DNA of 64,000 nt from Bacillus sp. NEB1478 (GTDB lineage: Bacteria; Bacillota; Bacilli; Bacillales; Fictibacillaceae), in contig NZ_CP134049.1 of assembly GCF_031582965.1 (NCBI RefSeq), positions 310,001 through 374,000 on the forward strand. Reading direction: 5' to 3'. Positions within the stretch are counted from its first letter, which is position 1, and every line of letters starts with the position of its first letter. Positions 28,542 through 37,327 of the stretch are shown in pieces. The notes under the pieces were generated by a model that saw only the letters and a list, made by a program, of their open reading frames with translations, made no database searches and had not been told where the DNA came from. The position numbers and the translations under genes are program-made.

Positions 28542-29068
28542 TTTATTGGCACATCTTTCTCGCCTTTTTTCTGCCAGGCATATTAGGCTACGGCGGCGGA
28601 CCCGCTTCGATTCCTCTCATCGAAAATGAAGTTGTGGACCGTTACCACTGGCTGTCCGTTAATGATTTTACAGAAGTACTCGCCCTCGGAAACGCACTTC
28701 CAGGACCGATCGCCACCAAAATGGCGGGTTATATTGGCTACCATGAAGGCGGAGTACTCGGTTCGTTCGTCGGTGTTTTTGCTTCTGTCGCACCGTCCCT
28801 ATTGCTGATGGTCGCTTTCCTAGGTCTTGTTTATAAATTTAAAGACTCACCTCGCGTAAAAAACATGAGTACGTACGTGAAACCCACCATTGCCGTGCTG
28901 CTCGGAATTATGGCGTATCAGTTTTTAGCCGAATCCTATAAAGGAACTGGCTGGATGCACACACTATTTCTTGCAGCGGCAAGTTTCGTGCTGATGGAAA
29001 GGTTGAAAGTCTCGCCCGTATTTGTCATTATCGGATCACTCGGATATGGCGCTTTTTTCTTAGCTTAA
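28538..29068 (+). CDS. Chromate transporter family protein, short-chain subunit 2
   Basis: Single CHR domain, 176 aa, with GYGGGPASIPLIENEVV and NALPGPIATKMAGYIGYH. It overlaps the preceding gene by four bases (ATGA), so translation is coupled. The two subunits are clearly related but diverged, as in B. subtilis YwrA/YwrB. Last gene of the operon that starts at 20935; a terminator follows. Confidence 0.88.
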   Translation: MIYWHIFLAFFLPGILGYGGGPASIPLIENEVVDRYHWLSVNDFTEVLALGNALPGPIATKMAGYIGYHEGGVLGSFVGVFASVAPSLLLMVAFLGLVYKFKDSPRVKNMSTYVKPTIAVLLGIMAYQFLAESYKGTGWMHTLFLAAASFVLMERLKVSPVFVIIGSLGYGAFFLA

Positions 29069-29073
29069 ATGAG

Positions 29074-29106
29074 CAGAACCTTTGAGGAGGTTCTGTTTTT
29101 TTTTGT
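29074..29106 (+). terminator. Terminator of the opp-ggt-chr operon
   Basis: The arms cagaacc and ggttctg flank an eight-base loop and are followed by nine T. Confidence 0.85.
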
Positions 29107-29437
29107 CTTCAGGGAGGGACGTTGATGTCTCTGGGGCTTAAGTGTGTCGAATGATGTCGGTTCGTGGTTATTCGCGAATTAACGTGGAATTATTGAAAAT
29201 AACGTGGAAATAAACCGTTTTTTTTGTGGATATATTTGGATTTACCGTGGAATTAATCAAGTTTGAGCTTTTTATTTTAAATCATTACCTTTGATTTTCT
29301 ATGATTTCATGTAAATTTTGTAAAAATAAAAAAATTGGTAAAAAGACAGGTCAAAAGCCTAGTGTGAACCTTCATTATATAGGAAATGTTAACCCTAAAG
29401 ATGCAATAGAATTCCAGACTTCGGGGGAGGGATTACT
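29107..29437. other. 331-bp non-coding stretch with a CGTGG array
   Basis: No gene is seen. It holds the array at 29163-29262, then AT-rich sequence up to the promoter region of the peptidase gene. Confidence 0.6.
29163..29262. repeat. 20-22-bp-period array, core CGTGGAA
   Basis: CGTGG starts at 29163, 29183, 29203 and 29246, with a TGTGG variant at 29225; spacings are 20, 20, 22 and 21. Filler is AT-rich and differs between units. Confidence 0.7.
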
Positions 29438-29917
29438 ATGTTTGGCTTTGATGATGTCGTGAAGTTTATCTTTTCGTTTTTTCTTGTATTGCCAATCGTT
29501 ACTTTCATACATGAAGCTGGGCATTTGGTTTTTGGGAAAATTACAGGCGGCAAGGTTAGGATTCATATTGGGATCGGCAATCGTTTCTTAAAAATAGGAG
29601 CGTTTAACATTCGTAAAGTTTATTTTTGGGATGGCTGGTGCGAATATGAAAATTTGAAGAATCATAAAAAGCGTCACTTAGTACTCGTTTATCTCGGCGG
29701 TCCATTGTTTACAGTATTAAGCATGTTTCTGTTAAATGTGGTTGTTCAAACGGGATATCTGGAGGCTGGTATTTTTACATATCAGTTTGAATACTTTTCT
29801 TTTTACTTTATGTTCTTTTCATTGATTCCTATTGAAAATAACGGATACCCAACAGACGGAAAAGCCGCGTGGGATGTGATCAGAAAAGGAACTGTGGAAA
29901 ATAATCCACTTGGATAA
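29438..29917 (+). CDS. M50-like (site-2-protease-type) membrane metallopeptidase
   Basis: Membrane protein of 159 aa, short for the family. HEAGH at residues 25-29 in the first helix is the zinc-binding and catalytic motif. The segment NNGYPTDGKAAWD near residue 140 fits the third ligand (Asp) region of M50 enzymes. Helices are predicted at about 8-30, 83-105 and 115-133. GGGGGAGG lies before ATG 29438. The substrate is unknown; no anti-sigma factor or similar partner is adjacent. Confidence 0.7.
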   Translation: MFGFDDVVKFIFSFFLVLPIVTFIHEAGHLVFGKITGGKVRIHIGIGNRFLKIGAFNIRKVYFWDGWCEYENLKNHKKRHLVLVYLGGPLFTVLSMFLLNVVVQTGYLEAGIFTYQFEYFSFYFMFFSLIPIENNGYPTDGKAAWDVIRKGTVENNPLG

Positions 29918-30007
29918 TTACGCAAAATCAACAACTTTAAAAACAACTTTTTACTGTTCTCGTTGTATAATGAAAGTGATTTATTACAACGGGGAAGAGG
30001 GATCAGC

Positions 30008-30982
30008 ATGAAACCTATATTATTAGGAATTGCGGCGGCATTTTTCTTTGGAGTCACCTTTTTATTGAACCGATCCATGGATTTAGCAGGCGGCAGCTGG
30101 CATTGGAGTGCAGCACTCCGCTTTTTTTATATGGTACCGTTATTAGGGATCATCGTATGGATGAGAGGAAATGTAAGACCTGTTTTCCAGGAATTACGGT
30201 CAAGGTTCGGCGTATGGTTTTTATGGAGTTCCGTGGGATTTGTTCTCTTTTATGCGCCGATTACATATGCAGCAGGATTTGGAGAGGCATGGCTCTTGGC
30301 TTCTACGTGGCAGATTACAATTGTTGCAGGCTCACTGCTCGTACCGTTTTTTTATGACGGAAATGACAAAGGAACACCAAAAGGAAAATTGACTCGACAG
30401 AAGATTCCTTTCAAAGGTTTGGGATTCTCCTTGCTGATTTTAGCAGGAGTTGCGCTTGTTCAGTTTCATGACGCGGGTGGTGTAAACAGCTCATTATGGC
30501 TGCATGTTGTCATTCCCGTTATTATCGCAGCAATCGCATATCCGCTCGGAAACCGGAAGATGATGATAGAGACAAACAAGCGGCTGGATGCGTTTCAGCG
30601 TGCTTTTGGTATGACGATCGCATCACTGCCGTGGTGGATCGTTCTTGCGGCAGCAGGCTAGGTTCAAAGTGGACCGCCAACATCCGGTCAGTTATGGCAG
30701 ACGTTAATTGTTGCAGTATCTTCAGGGGTGATTGCAACCGTCCTTTTTTTCCAGGCAACCGATTTATGCGCCAATGACCCTGTAAAACTAGCAGGTGTTG
30801 AAGCAACCCAATCCGCAGAAATCATTTTTGTGCTGTTAGGTGAAATGTGGCTGCTTTCCGTAGCCACACCAAGTTTCCTGTCATTAACAGGTGTTGCGGT
30901 AATCATGTTAGGCATGTTTTTGCATAGTTATTTCGGAAAAACAGAAGTTGTGAAAAAAAAATCTATGAATCTTGCAAAATGA
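30008..30982 (+). pseudogene. Drug/metabolite (EmrE-like) multidrug transporter gene, interrupted by an in-frame TAG
   Basis: A full-length ten-helix transporter (324 residues if read through) is interrupted after residue 217 by TAG at 30659-30661. The same frame continues without shift into VQSGPPTSGQLWQTLIV and the last helices, ending at 30982. The upstream part begins at ATG 30008 (MKPILLGIAAAFFFG) behind GAAGAGGG. The TAG stands where Tyr (TAT or TAC) would fit, so a single substitution explains it. The downstream part lacks its own ribosome site. A sequencing error or a recent natural nonsense mutation are both possible. Confidence 0.8.
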
Positions 30983-31044
30983 TGATTAAAAAATATCTAT
31001 CTGGGAATAGTAGTACTACCCCCCCTTTTTATATAGTAACTTTA

Positions 31045-31076
31045 ACAGCCGTTGCCCGTAGCAGCGGTTGTTTTTT
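31045..31076 (+). terminator. Terminator after the interrupted transporter gene
   Basis: aacagccgttgc pairs with gcagcggttgtt, with wobbles, followed by TTTTTT. Confidence 0.75.
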
Positions 31077-31176
31077 GTCGTTTTTTTATATAAAACTATA
31101 CGTTTTATTTGGGCACCGAATATCGGATAATAAAGTAAAACCCCTGATATTCTAGTTGTGAGAGGAGGTTAGGTAA

Positions 31177-32049
31177 ATGGATTCGCTTAAAAGGCTAAAT
31201 GAAGCATTAAGCTATATTGAAGAAAACCTCACGGATCAAGTGGATTATAAAGAAGCAGCAAGACTGGCATATTGTTCTGAATATCATTTTAAGAGAATGT
31301 TTTCTTTTCTTGCCGGTGTTCCCTTGTCTGAATACATCAGGCGGAGGCGTCTGACGCTTGCTGCGTTCGAGCTCAACAACAGTAATGTTCGCGTGATCGA
31401 TGCCGCAATCAAGTATGGATACAACTCGCCTGATTCGTTTACAAAAGCTTTTCAAAGTTTGCATGGTGTCACACCTTCAGAAGCTAGAATTAACGGCCAA
31501 TCCTTAAAAGCCTTCCCGCGCCTAACCTTTCAACTAACGATAAAAGGGGATAGCGAGATGAATTATCGAATCGTTGAGAAAACAGCATTTAAAATCGTGG
31601 GCTTCAAAAAAAGGGTTCCAATCGTTTTTGAAGGAGTTAATCCTGAGATTGCGGCAATGTGGAAAAACTTAAAGCCTGAGGAGATACATCAGCTTAAAAG
31701 TCTATCAAATATAGAGCCAATGGGCTTACTCAGTGCTTCAACGAACTTTTCAGAAGAACGGATGGAAGAAAAAGGGGAGCTCGATCATTTTATTGGTGCA
31801 GCAACGACAAGTGAATGTCCTGAAAACTTCGAAAAGCTGGATGTTGCAGCCTCCAATTGGGCAGTATTTGAAGCGGTCGGTCCATTTCCTGATACTTTGC
31901 AGAATGTTTGGGGACGGATCTACTCAGAATGGTTTCCATCTTCAAGCTTTGAGCAGGCAGAAGGACCGGAAATTCTATGGAACGAGCACAAGGATATAAC
32001 TTCTCCAACATTTAAAAGTGAAATATGGATACCAGTTATGAAAAAGTAA
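31177..32049 (+). CDS. AraC-family regulator with GyrI-like effector-binding domain
   Basis: Transcription regulator of 290 aa. The N-terminal AraC helix-turn-helix pair (about 5-105) includes [20 protein letters not shown] and [20 protein letters not shown]. The C-terminal half (about 125-290) is a GyrI-like/AraC_E_bind domain ([20 protein letters not shown] onwards), which in relatives senses small molecules, often drugs. AGAGGAGG precedes ATG 31177. It may have controlled the interrupted efflux gene just upstream. Confidence 0.88.
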   Translation: MDSLKRLNEALSYIEENLTDQVDYKEAARLAYCSEYHFKRMFSFLAGVPLSEYIRRRRLTLAAFELNNSNVRVIDAAIKYGYNSPDSFTKAFQSLHGVTPSEARINGQSLKAFPRLTFQLTIKGDSEMNYRIVEKTAFKIVGFKKRVPIVFEGVNPEIAAMWKNLKPEEIHQLKSLSNIEPMGLLSASTNFSEERMEEKGELDHFIGAATTSECPENFEKLDVAASNWAVFEAVGPFPDTLQNVWGRIYSEWFPSSSFEQAEGPEILWNEHKDITSPTFKSEIWIPVMKK

Positions 32050-32063
32050 AATAAAAATGAAAA

Positions 32064-32111
32064 AACAAGCTTGAAAGTGCAAGAAACATTCACTTTTGAG
32101 CTGTTTTTGTT
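32064..32111 (+). terminator. Terminator after the AraC-family gene
   Basis: A long stem (aacaagcttgaaagtg with cacttttgagctgtt, imperfect), followed by a T-rich run. Confidence 0.7.
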
Positions 32112-32180
32112 TTGGGAAAGTCTGTTTTATGTAAAAAGCTATCTTTGTTAGGCGATTTGAAACGATGCAATTCGGTATAT

Positions 32181-32207
32181 CCACGGTCAAAGCAAATATA
32201 TCCACGT
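32181..32207. repeat. Two-unit CCACG repeat
   Basis: TATATCCACGG (core at 32181) and TATATCCACGT (core at 32202) lie 21 bp apart. It is a minimal member of the family at 20481 and 29163. Confidence 0.6.
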
Positions 32208-32212
32208 TAGCT

Positions 32213-32247
32213 GAAAAATGACCCAAAAGAATGATCTTCTGGGTCAT
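32213..32247 (-). terminator. Terminator of the ZorAB-like pair
   Basis: atgaccca pairs with tgggtcat, and TTTTT follows on the minus strand. Confidence 0.8.
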
Positions 32248-32251
32248 ACTT

Positions 32252-32956
32252 TTATTGATCCACAATCTCTTTCAGCTTGCTCTGCCACTTGTCGTCATCC
32301 AATATGATCTGAAACGAGATGCGGCGGTTTTTTTGCAGAGCTTCAACGGTGTTTCCTTTTGCGATCGGCTTATACTCGCTGTATCCGGTTGCGGCCAAGT
32401 ACTGTGCATACTCTTTTTTCGCGAGTTTCGGATTCGCTTTACCAAGATAATCAACGACTGCTACCGCACGCTGGGTGGATAGCGACCAGTTGTCATACGG
32501 CACAGAGTCTGTGTGACCTTCAATTAAAATGATGTAGAGGTACTGGCTCATGTCCTTTTCCTCGATAATGGCAGCAAGTGCATCAGCAAGGGGATTGAGC
32601 ACTTTTTTTCCTTTTTCCGAAATGTCTGCACTTCCCGTATCGAAAAGGATGTTTCCTTCTACGGAAATAGTATTGTTTGGTCCGCGAATGATCTTATCTT
32701 TTCCGACGTTTTCTTCAAGCTGTTTTTGAATGAGGTCTGAAATGTGTTTTTTTACCTCTGCCACTTGGCCGAGTTCGCGCTTGATCTGTGCCTGATCATA
32801 TGCGTTGTATATACTCTGGACATAGGCTAGTATCGCAATGAACACCATGACGAGAACCATCATAGCCATCATATCGGTAAAACTTGGCCAGAAAATCTCA
32901 CTTGTTTCTTGATCCTCATTATGAAAATACGATTGCCGCGCCTTCATTCCGCTCAC
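32252..32956 (-). CDS. ZorB/MotB-like OmpA-domain stator protein
   Basis: Membrane protein of 234 aa. A cytoplasmic N-terminus is followed by one helix (about 24-47) whose start SFTDMMAMM holds Asp28, the expected proton-carrying residue. The C-terminal OmpA/MotB peptidoglycan-binding domain includes FDTGSADISEKG and EGHTDSVPYDNWSLSTQRA. GTG 32956 has AGGAG at seven bases and overlaps the stop of the upstream gene (GTGA), so the two are translationally coupled. The pair resembles ZorA/ZorB of Zorya anti-phage systems more than flagellar MotA/MotB, because of the partner's long tail. No effector gene follows. Confidence 0.8.
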   Translation of the reverse strand: MSGMKARQSYFHNEDQETSEIFWPSFTDMMAMMVLVMVFIAILAYVQSIYNAYDQAQIKRELGQVAEVKKHISDLIQKQLEENVGKDKIIRGPNNTISVEGNILFDTGSADISEKGKKVLNPLADALAAIIEEKDMSQYLYIILIEGHTDSVPYDNWSLSTQRAVAVVDYLGKANPKLAKKEYAQYLAATGYSEYKPIAKGNTVEALQKNRRISFQIILDDDKWQSKLKEIVDQ

Positions 32957-34560
32957 CGTCTCCTAGTGATGATCGGAGCTCGATCATCTTCCACATATTG
33001 CGCTTGCCGCGGTTCCCTTGATTCATAAATCACTTGCGAGGGCTGGTTCATGGCAGATTGATAGATTCGCTGCAGCAGGTGGTACATGTCAGAAAGGGTG
33101 CGGTTGTTGTCAGTAATGCTGCGTGTTAAGCCTTGGTACAAGTTTTCGAGAGTTCGAGAAAGTTCCCGCATATCATCTTCACGTCCGTGCTGATTTTGCG
33201 AGTTGTTTAAAATCGTTCCGAGCTGTCTGCTCTGACTGTCCATGATGTTGCGTACTTGGTCGGTAAAATCCCGCTTAACATGTTCTACTGCAGCAAAAAA
33301 TCCTTTTTCAAGCTGCTGCACACTCGAAGCGAAGTCCGCGGAAGCCCGGCCGTATTCGCCCTGCTTTTCGGAATAGCGATAATACCATTCGTCTTGTTTT
33401 TGCGCGAGCCGGTTTTCGAGATTTTCGTGCTGTGTTTGATAGTGCTGCAGCTGTTCTTGCATGCCGCGAAGCAGCGTTTGGGCATGTTCTTCAGATCGGC
33501 GCTGTGATTCTTGTAAAACTTTATCAGAACGCTGCATGAGCTGTTCGAACTTTTGCTGACCTTGTGTATGCCGCTCGTTTGCCACCTTCATCTGCTGCTC
33601 GAAAGCTGAAATATTTTGAGCAAGAGCGTTAATGCTGGAATCGACAGTCTTTTGGATCGTGCCGAGTTCCTTCGTCGTTTCGTTAAATCGGTTGCCGAAC
33701 TGATCCAGCTGACTGGCTGAAGCGGCAAAACGTTCAGAATGCTGGCGCTGCGCCTCGAAAATACCGTTCACGTCTTCCATGGCTTTTTGAAGTCCGGCTG
33801 TGAAGTTCACCATTTGTGAGGCGAACTCACCGAGTGTTTTATCAAACGAACTTTCAACACGCGCAGCAAGACGGTCTAGCAATCGTTCTACGGAATCCTG
33901 CGGTTTGTCGTTGATAAGCAAGCTGTTGAAATGATGATCCAAATACACTTCGCAATCGGATAAAAGTTTCCCTTGTTTATAGGAAAGGGAAGAACCTTGA
34001 GAAAAAAAACCCGTCTGAATCAAGTTCAGAAAAAGAGCAGCAGTAATACCGGCGATACTTGTAAAAAAGGCGACGCTCATTCCTTTAAAGGGAGCGGTTA
34101 AGGAGGAGATGATGGAATTGAGCGTAAGATTGGCATCAGCCGGCTGTGTACCCAGCGTCATTAACGTATCCTGCATCGATAAAAGAGAGAGAGTAAGTCC
34201 GATAAAGGTTCCGAGTACACCTAAAATAATGGTGAAGGACGGAAGCTGGCTGAGAAAACGCTGGATGTTTCCGACCGGCACTCTGAATATGCCAAGTACT
34301 GGAATTTTTTCATTGTATAGATGTTTTTCAATTAGTGCTTGCGTGTTCAGCTGCGGGACACCTGCAAGGTGAAATTGCTTGTAATCAGATGTAACTCGCT
34401 GAATCCAATGGGAGTAAGGCTGCTGCTCAGGATGTGTTTCCAGCTGCTGCAGTTCCCTGCTCCATTTTCGAAAATAAAAGGTTGTCTGGGTATATCCAAC
34501 AATGCCTACAAAAGCTAAAATACCAATGGCTGCCACAACAATGAGTGTAATCTGATCCAT
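32953..34560 (-). CDS. ZorA-like MotA/TolQ/ExbB-domain protein with long coiled-coil tail
   Basis: Proton-channel subunit of 535 aa. Helices are at about 4-24, 107-128 (ILGVLGTFIGLTLSLLS) and 160-183 (GMSVAFFTSIAGITAALFL); the last two form the MotA/ExbB core. Residues about 200-500 are almost entirely heptad-rich, Gln/Glu-rich coiled coil, the long cytoplasmic tail typical of ZorA and absent from MotA. ATG 34560 follows GAGGGGTGGC; the frame extends to 34674 into the neighbouring repeat hairpin, which is not credible as coding. It should form a 5:2 ion-driven complex with the OmpA-domain partner. Confidence 0.8.
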   Translation of the reverse strand: MDQITLIVVAAIGILAFVGIVGYTQTTFYFRKWSRELQQLETHPEQQPYSHWIQRVTSDYKQFHLAGVPQLNTQALIEKHLYNEKIPVLGIFRVPVGNIQRFLSQLPSFTIILGVLGTFIGLTLSLLSMQDTLMTLGTQPADANLTLNSIISSLTAPFKGMSVAFFTSIAGITAALFLNLIQTGFFSQGSSLSYKQGKLLSDCEVYLDHHFNSLLINDKPQDSVERLLDRLAARVESSFDKTLGEFASQMVNFTAGLQKAMEDVNGIFEAQRQHSERFAASASQLDQFGNRFNETTKELGTIQKTVDSSINALAQNISAFEQQMKVANERHTQGQQKFEQLMQRSDKVLQESQRRSEEHAQTLLRGMQEQLQHYQTQHENLENRLAQKQDEWYYRYSEKQGEYGRASADFASSVQQLEKGFFAAVEHVKRDFTDQVRNIMDSQSRQLGTILNNSQNQHGREDDMRELSRTLENLYQGLTRSITDNNRTLSDMYHLLQRIYQSAMNQPSQVIYESREPRQAQYVEDDRAPIITRRR

Positions 34561-34630
34561 TATGCCACCCCTCAAGAAGTCTCGTCTTACTGATAAATAT
34601 GTCCCAGCTGCGGGAAATATTTTAGGAAAT

Positions 34631-34697
34631 GGGGTCTGACCCCAAAGAAATACAAAAACCCCTGAATTGTCCACTTCAGGTGGACAATTCAGGGGTT
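34631..34697. repeat. REP-like element, copy 3, doubling as a terminator for the DUF975 gene
   Basis: A GGGGTCTGACCCC core (34631-34643) and AAATACA are followed by a perfect 18-bp stem (34657-34674 with 34680-34697) and a five-base loop. On the minus strand the stem is followed by TTTTTGTATTTC, so it can terminate the DUF975 transcript. GGAAAT precedes the core. Confidence 0.75.
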
Positions 34698-34730
34698 CAC
34701 GTCTCCAAAAATTCAGTGACCGATTATATA

Positions 34731-35426
34731 TTATTCGTCTTTTCCGTATCCGTCATCATCGACAGGCTCAAGTCCTTTTTTCTTTTCTACTAAAGCATTA
34801 TAAAACGAAGCATACGTCGCGGTCATGTATGGATAGATCCAGAGGAATCCGATTCCAAAAGTGATAAGACCCAAGAATACCCACCCGATAAAGCTTAATT
34901 GAAGAACAAAGAACTTCCACTTGTATCCGACCATAAGCTTTCGGCTTTCCGTAATCGCCGCATTGATTCCCATTTTCGGATTGTCTTTATAAACAAAGTA
35001 CGTTTGAGAGTATGCTAATGCTTTAATAATACCTGGGATAATGAAAAGAAGTGTCCATAAAATCACATAAATCATCATGAGCAAATAGGTGCCTAACAGC
35101 TTAAGATACATGCTGATCTCGGAAAAAGCCTGGAATAGCCCAGAGAATCGAACTCGTTCCCCAATGCGAATAACTGACAGAAACATCCATGAATAACCGA
35201 TCGATAATGGAAGTAAAACAAGTGTAATGAGGAATGTGCTTAAAGACTGCCCATCTTCATTACCAGTTGTGTACATCCAATTTTCATATCCGCCGCTTAG
35301 CTTTATTTCCACGAACATCGGGAGAACAACATAAACCGCAGCGAACACGAGTGTAACCATTGCTGCAACAGACCATTGACCTTCCAATTGTAGTCTTGCT
35401 TCTTTCTTAAAATCTCTAATTTTCAT
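34731..35426 (-). CDS. DUF975 family membrane protein
   Basis: Membrane protein of 231 aa with five or six helices. The N-terminus MKIRDFKKEARLQLEGQW, followed by a helix, and the C-terminal half (YSQTYFVYKDNPKMGINAAITESRKLMVGYKWKFF) match the DUF975 family, whose function is unknown. AAAGGTGA lies before ATG 35426. Upstream of the ZorAB-like pair on the same strand, but separated from it by the repeat-terminator. Confidence 0.8.
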   Translation of the reverse strand: MKIRDFKKEARLQLEGQWSVAAMVTLVFAAVYVVLPMFVEIKLSGGYENWMYTTGNEDGQSLSTFLITLVLLPLSIGYSWMFLSVIRIGERVRFSGLFQAFSEISMYLKLLGTYLLMMIYVILWTLLFIIPGIIKALAYSQTYFVYKDNPKMGINAAITESRKLMVGYKWKFFVLQLSFIGWVFLGLITFGIGFLWIYPYMTATYASFYNALVEKKKGLEPVDDDGYGKDE

Positions 35427-35589
35427 TGATCTTCACCTTTCCTTGTCTCTACATTCGAGTGTATACTACTAATCCTATTGTTGGAAGGTGAATTTTATGG
35501 GTAATTCATTCGTTTTACTCTAACCTCCTGCTTGTATAAAATGTAAGTAATATGCTGGAAAGCGAATTGCAAAAAAAGGAGGGGTTAAC

Positions 35590-36006
35590 GTGAAGAATGT
35601 TAAAAAAAGCCATGACCTAGTACTTCTTTTTGACGGAGTATGCAACCTATGTAATTCAAGTGTGCAATTCATACTAAAACACGAAAAAAATGAAGAGCTG
35701 AAATTTGCGGCGATTCAATCAGAATCGGGAAAAGAATTGTTATCGCGCTATCATATTGATACAGCACAAACGGATTCTGTCATTTTTATAGAAAACGGTA
35801 AGGTTTATTTCATGTCAGATGCAGTCTTGACGCTCACTCGATATTTAAGATCCCCATGGAACTTAAGCAAGAATTTCCTGGTGTTCCCACGACCGTTAAG
35901 AGATTTTTTATACAAAAGAATTGCTAAGAACAGATATCGGTGGTTTGGAAAAAAAGAGAGCTGCATGATTCCTACCCCGGCTTTAAGAAAAAGATTCCTA
36001 GAATAG
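35590..36006 (+). CDS. DCC-family thiol-disulfide oxidoreductase-like protein (DUF393)
   Basis: Small thioredoxin-fold protein, 138 aa. The family motif LLFDGVCNLCNSSV (about 12-25) gives the DGxCxxC redox site. The C-terminus RYRWFGKKESCMIP is also typical. GTG 35590 follows GGAGGGG. The family is predicted to catalyse disulfide exchange in the cytosol; no specific partner is known. Confidence 0.88.
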   Translation: MKNVKKSHDLVLLFDGVCNLCNSSVQFILKHEKNEELKFAAIQSESGKELLSRYHIDTAQTDSVIFIENGKVYFMSDAVLTLTRYLRSPWNLSKNFLVFPRPLRDFLYKRIAKNRYRWFGKKESCMIPTPALRKRFLE

Positions 36007-36081
36007 TTTTGTATGCAAATTTTCATAGGACAAGGACACCCCTTAATAAAATAAAACAAAAAGAAAAAGGGGACTATTCTT

Positions 36082-37032
36082 ATGGGGTTAAAAGTCTTGT
36101 TCTTTGGTGACGTGGGAATTGATGACACGATAGCACTGACCTACGCCTATTTGAGTGACAAGATTGATATCGTCGGTGTTGTCGCTGACTATGGAAATGT
36201 CTCAAGAGAAAAAACGATAAATAATGTACATTATCTAGCTAAATTATTTAATTTTCCGAGTGAAGTGAAAATTATAGGCGGTGCAGAAGTGCCCATGACA
36301 GGGGAACAGCCTATCTTTTATCCAGAAGTACATGGAGAGTATGGATTAGGGCCTATAGAACCTGGCGTTTATGAAGGGGTAATCGAAAATTTTTTCGAGA
36401 TTGTAAACTTGATCAATAAATATGAAAATGAACTCATTATAGTGAATGTAGGAAGGCTTACGTCGCTTGCAACAATGTTTATTCTATATCAGTCTCTAAT
36501 GAAAAAAGTAAAAGCATTCTACATTATGGGTGGTGCCTTTTGGGTGCCGGGGAACGTAACAGCCGTATCTGAGGCGAATTTTCATGCTGATCCAATAGCA
36601 GTCAGAGTGGTTCTCACGTATGCGGAGAATGCAACGATCATCCCTTTGAATGTGACCGATCGTGCAATTGTGACACCAGAAATGGTCAATTATATCGATT
36701 ATAAAGGGAAAGCACCGGTAATCAAGCCTTTGCTGGACTTTTATTATGATTTTTATAAAAAAAAGAACCCTCGTATTTTAGGAAGCCCTGTTCATGATGC
36801 CATCACCTTAATGGCAAGTGTCAGGGAAGATATGTTTTCGTTTAAACGTTTGCCTGTCCATATTGTAGTGAGAGATGAAATGATTGCCAGAGGACAAAGT
36901 ATTGCAGATATCAGAGAGTATGTTCAATTCGGAGAGAATGAAAAAAAACATAGAATCGCGTTTGACTTTGATTACACCAAGTTTTTCAACGATTTTATGA
37001 GCACGATGACAGGTGAAAAATTTCGCTATTGA
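36082..37032 (+). CDS. Nucleoside hydrolase family protein (IunH-like)
   Basis: 316 aa, the normal length for inosine-uridine nucleoside hydrolases that cut the N-glycosidic bond. The calcium-binding N-terminus reads FFGDVGIDDTIAL: the three inner aspartates (about 10, 14, 15) are kept, but the first Asp of the usual DTDPGIDD is missing. Later landmarks are NVGRLTSLATMF, MGGAFWVPGNVTAVSEANFHADPIA and HDAITLMA near 245. The substrate pocket may therefore differ from classical IunH. AAAAGGGG lies before ATG 36082; monocistronic. Confidence 0.85.
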   Translation: MGLKVLFFGDVGIDDTIALTYAYLSDKIDIVGVVADYGNVSREKTINNVHYLAKLFNFPSEVKIIGGAEVPMTGEQPIFYPEVHGEYGLGPIEPGVYEGVIENFFEIVNLINKYENELIIVNVGRLTSLATMFILYQSLMKKVKAFYIMGGAFWVPGNVTAVSEANFHADPIAVRVVLTYAENATIIPLNVTDRAIVTPEMVNYIDYKGKAPVIKPLLDFYYDFYKKKNPRILGSPVHDAITLMASVREDMFSFKRLPVHIVVRDEMIARGQSIADIREYVQFGENEKKHRIAFDFDYTKFFNDFMSTMTGEKFRY

Positions 37033-37106
37033 TGTATTATATAAAACTATTAATTTAGAGTGAGAGCAATTAATTGAAATGCAATATGAAGAATAACAAA
37101 ATAAAA

Positions 37107-37142
37107 ACCGAAGCGTCCGATTGCAGGCAGACATCTCCGGTT
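37107..37142 (-). terminator. Likely terminator of the Spo0E-like gene
   Basis: On the minus strand AACCGGAG pairs with CTTCGGTT, and TTTTATTTTG follows. Confidence 0.55.
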
Positions 37143-37156
37143 AATTGTTTATAGAA

Positions 37157-37327
37157 TTATGCACATTCTCTAATTTGATCCAGCTTGTTAAGTTTCTCAT
37201 CTAAAATCTGGCTGAGCTTTACAAGGAGCGGGTCAGCAAGATTATCTACTTTTTTACTTACTTCATACATGGTCGTGCGAATGGCATCTATCTCTGTAGT
37301 TAAGACAAGAGCGTTGGTTCGGCTCAT
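37157..37327 (-). CDS. Spo0E-family aspartyl-phosphate phosphatase-like protein, 56 aa
   Basis: Small two-helix protein. The second helix carries LSQILDEKLNKLD, matching the SxxLD signature of Spo0E/YnzD/YisI proteins, which dephosphorylate Spo0A~P and delay sporulation. ATG 37327 follows GGGGGTATGG; the frame continues to 37357 without a ribosome site. Which response regulator it targets cannot be told. Confidence 0.75.
   Translation of the reverse strand: MSRTNALVLTTEIDAIRTTMYEVSKKVDNLADPLLVKLSQILDEKLNKLDQIRECA

Noticed and set aside
32252..34560. Complete Zorya anti-phage system
   Set aside because: Only ZorA- and ZorB-like genes are present; no helicase, nuclease or other effector lies within several kilobases on either side.
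34561..34674. Upstream extension of the ZorA-like gene
   Set aside because: It runs into the REP-like hairpin; ATG 34560 has a good ribosome site and gives a membrane-helix N-terminus.
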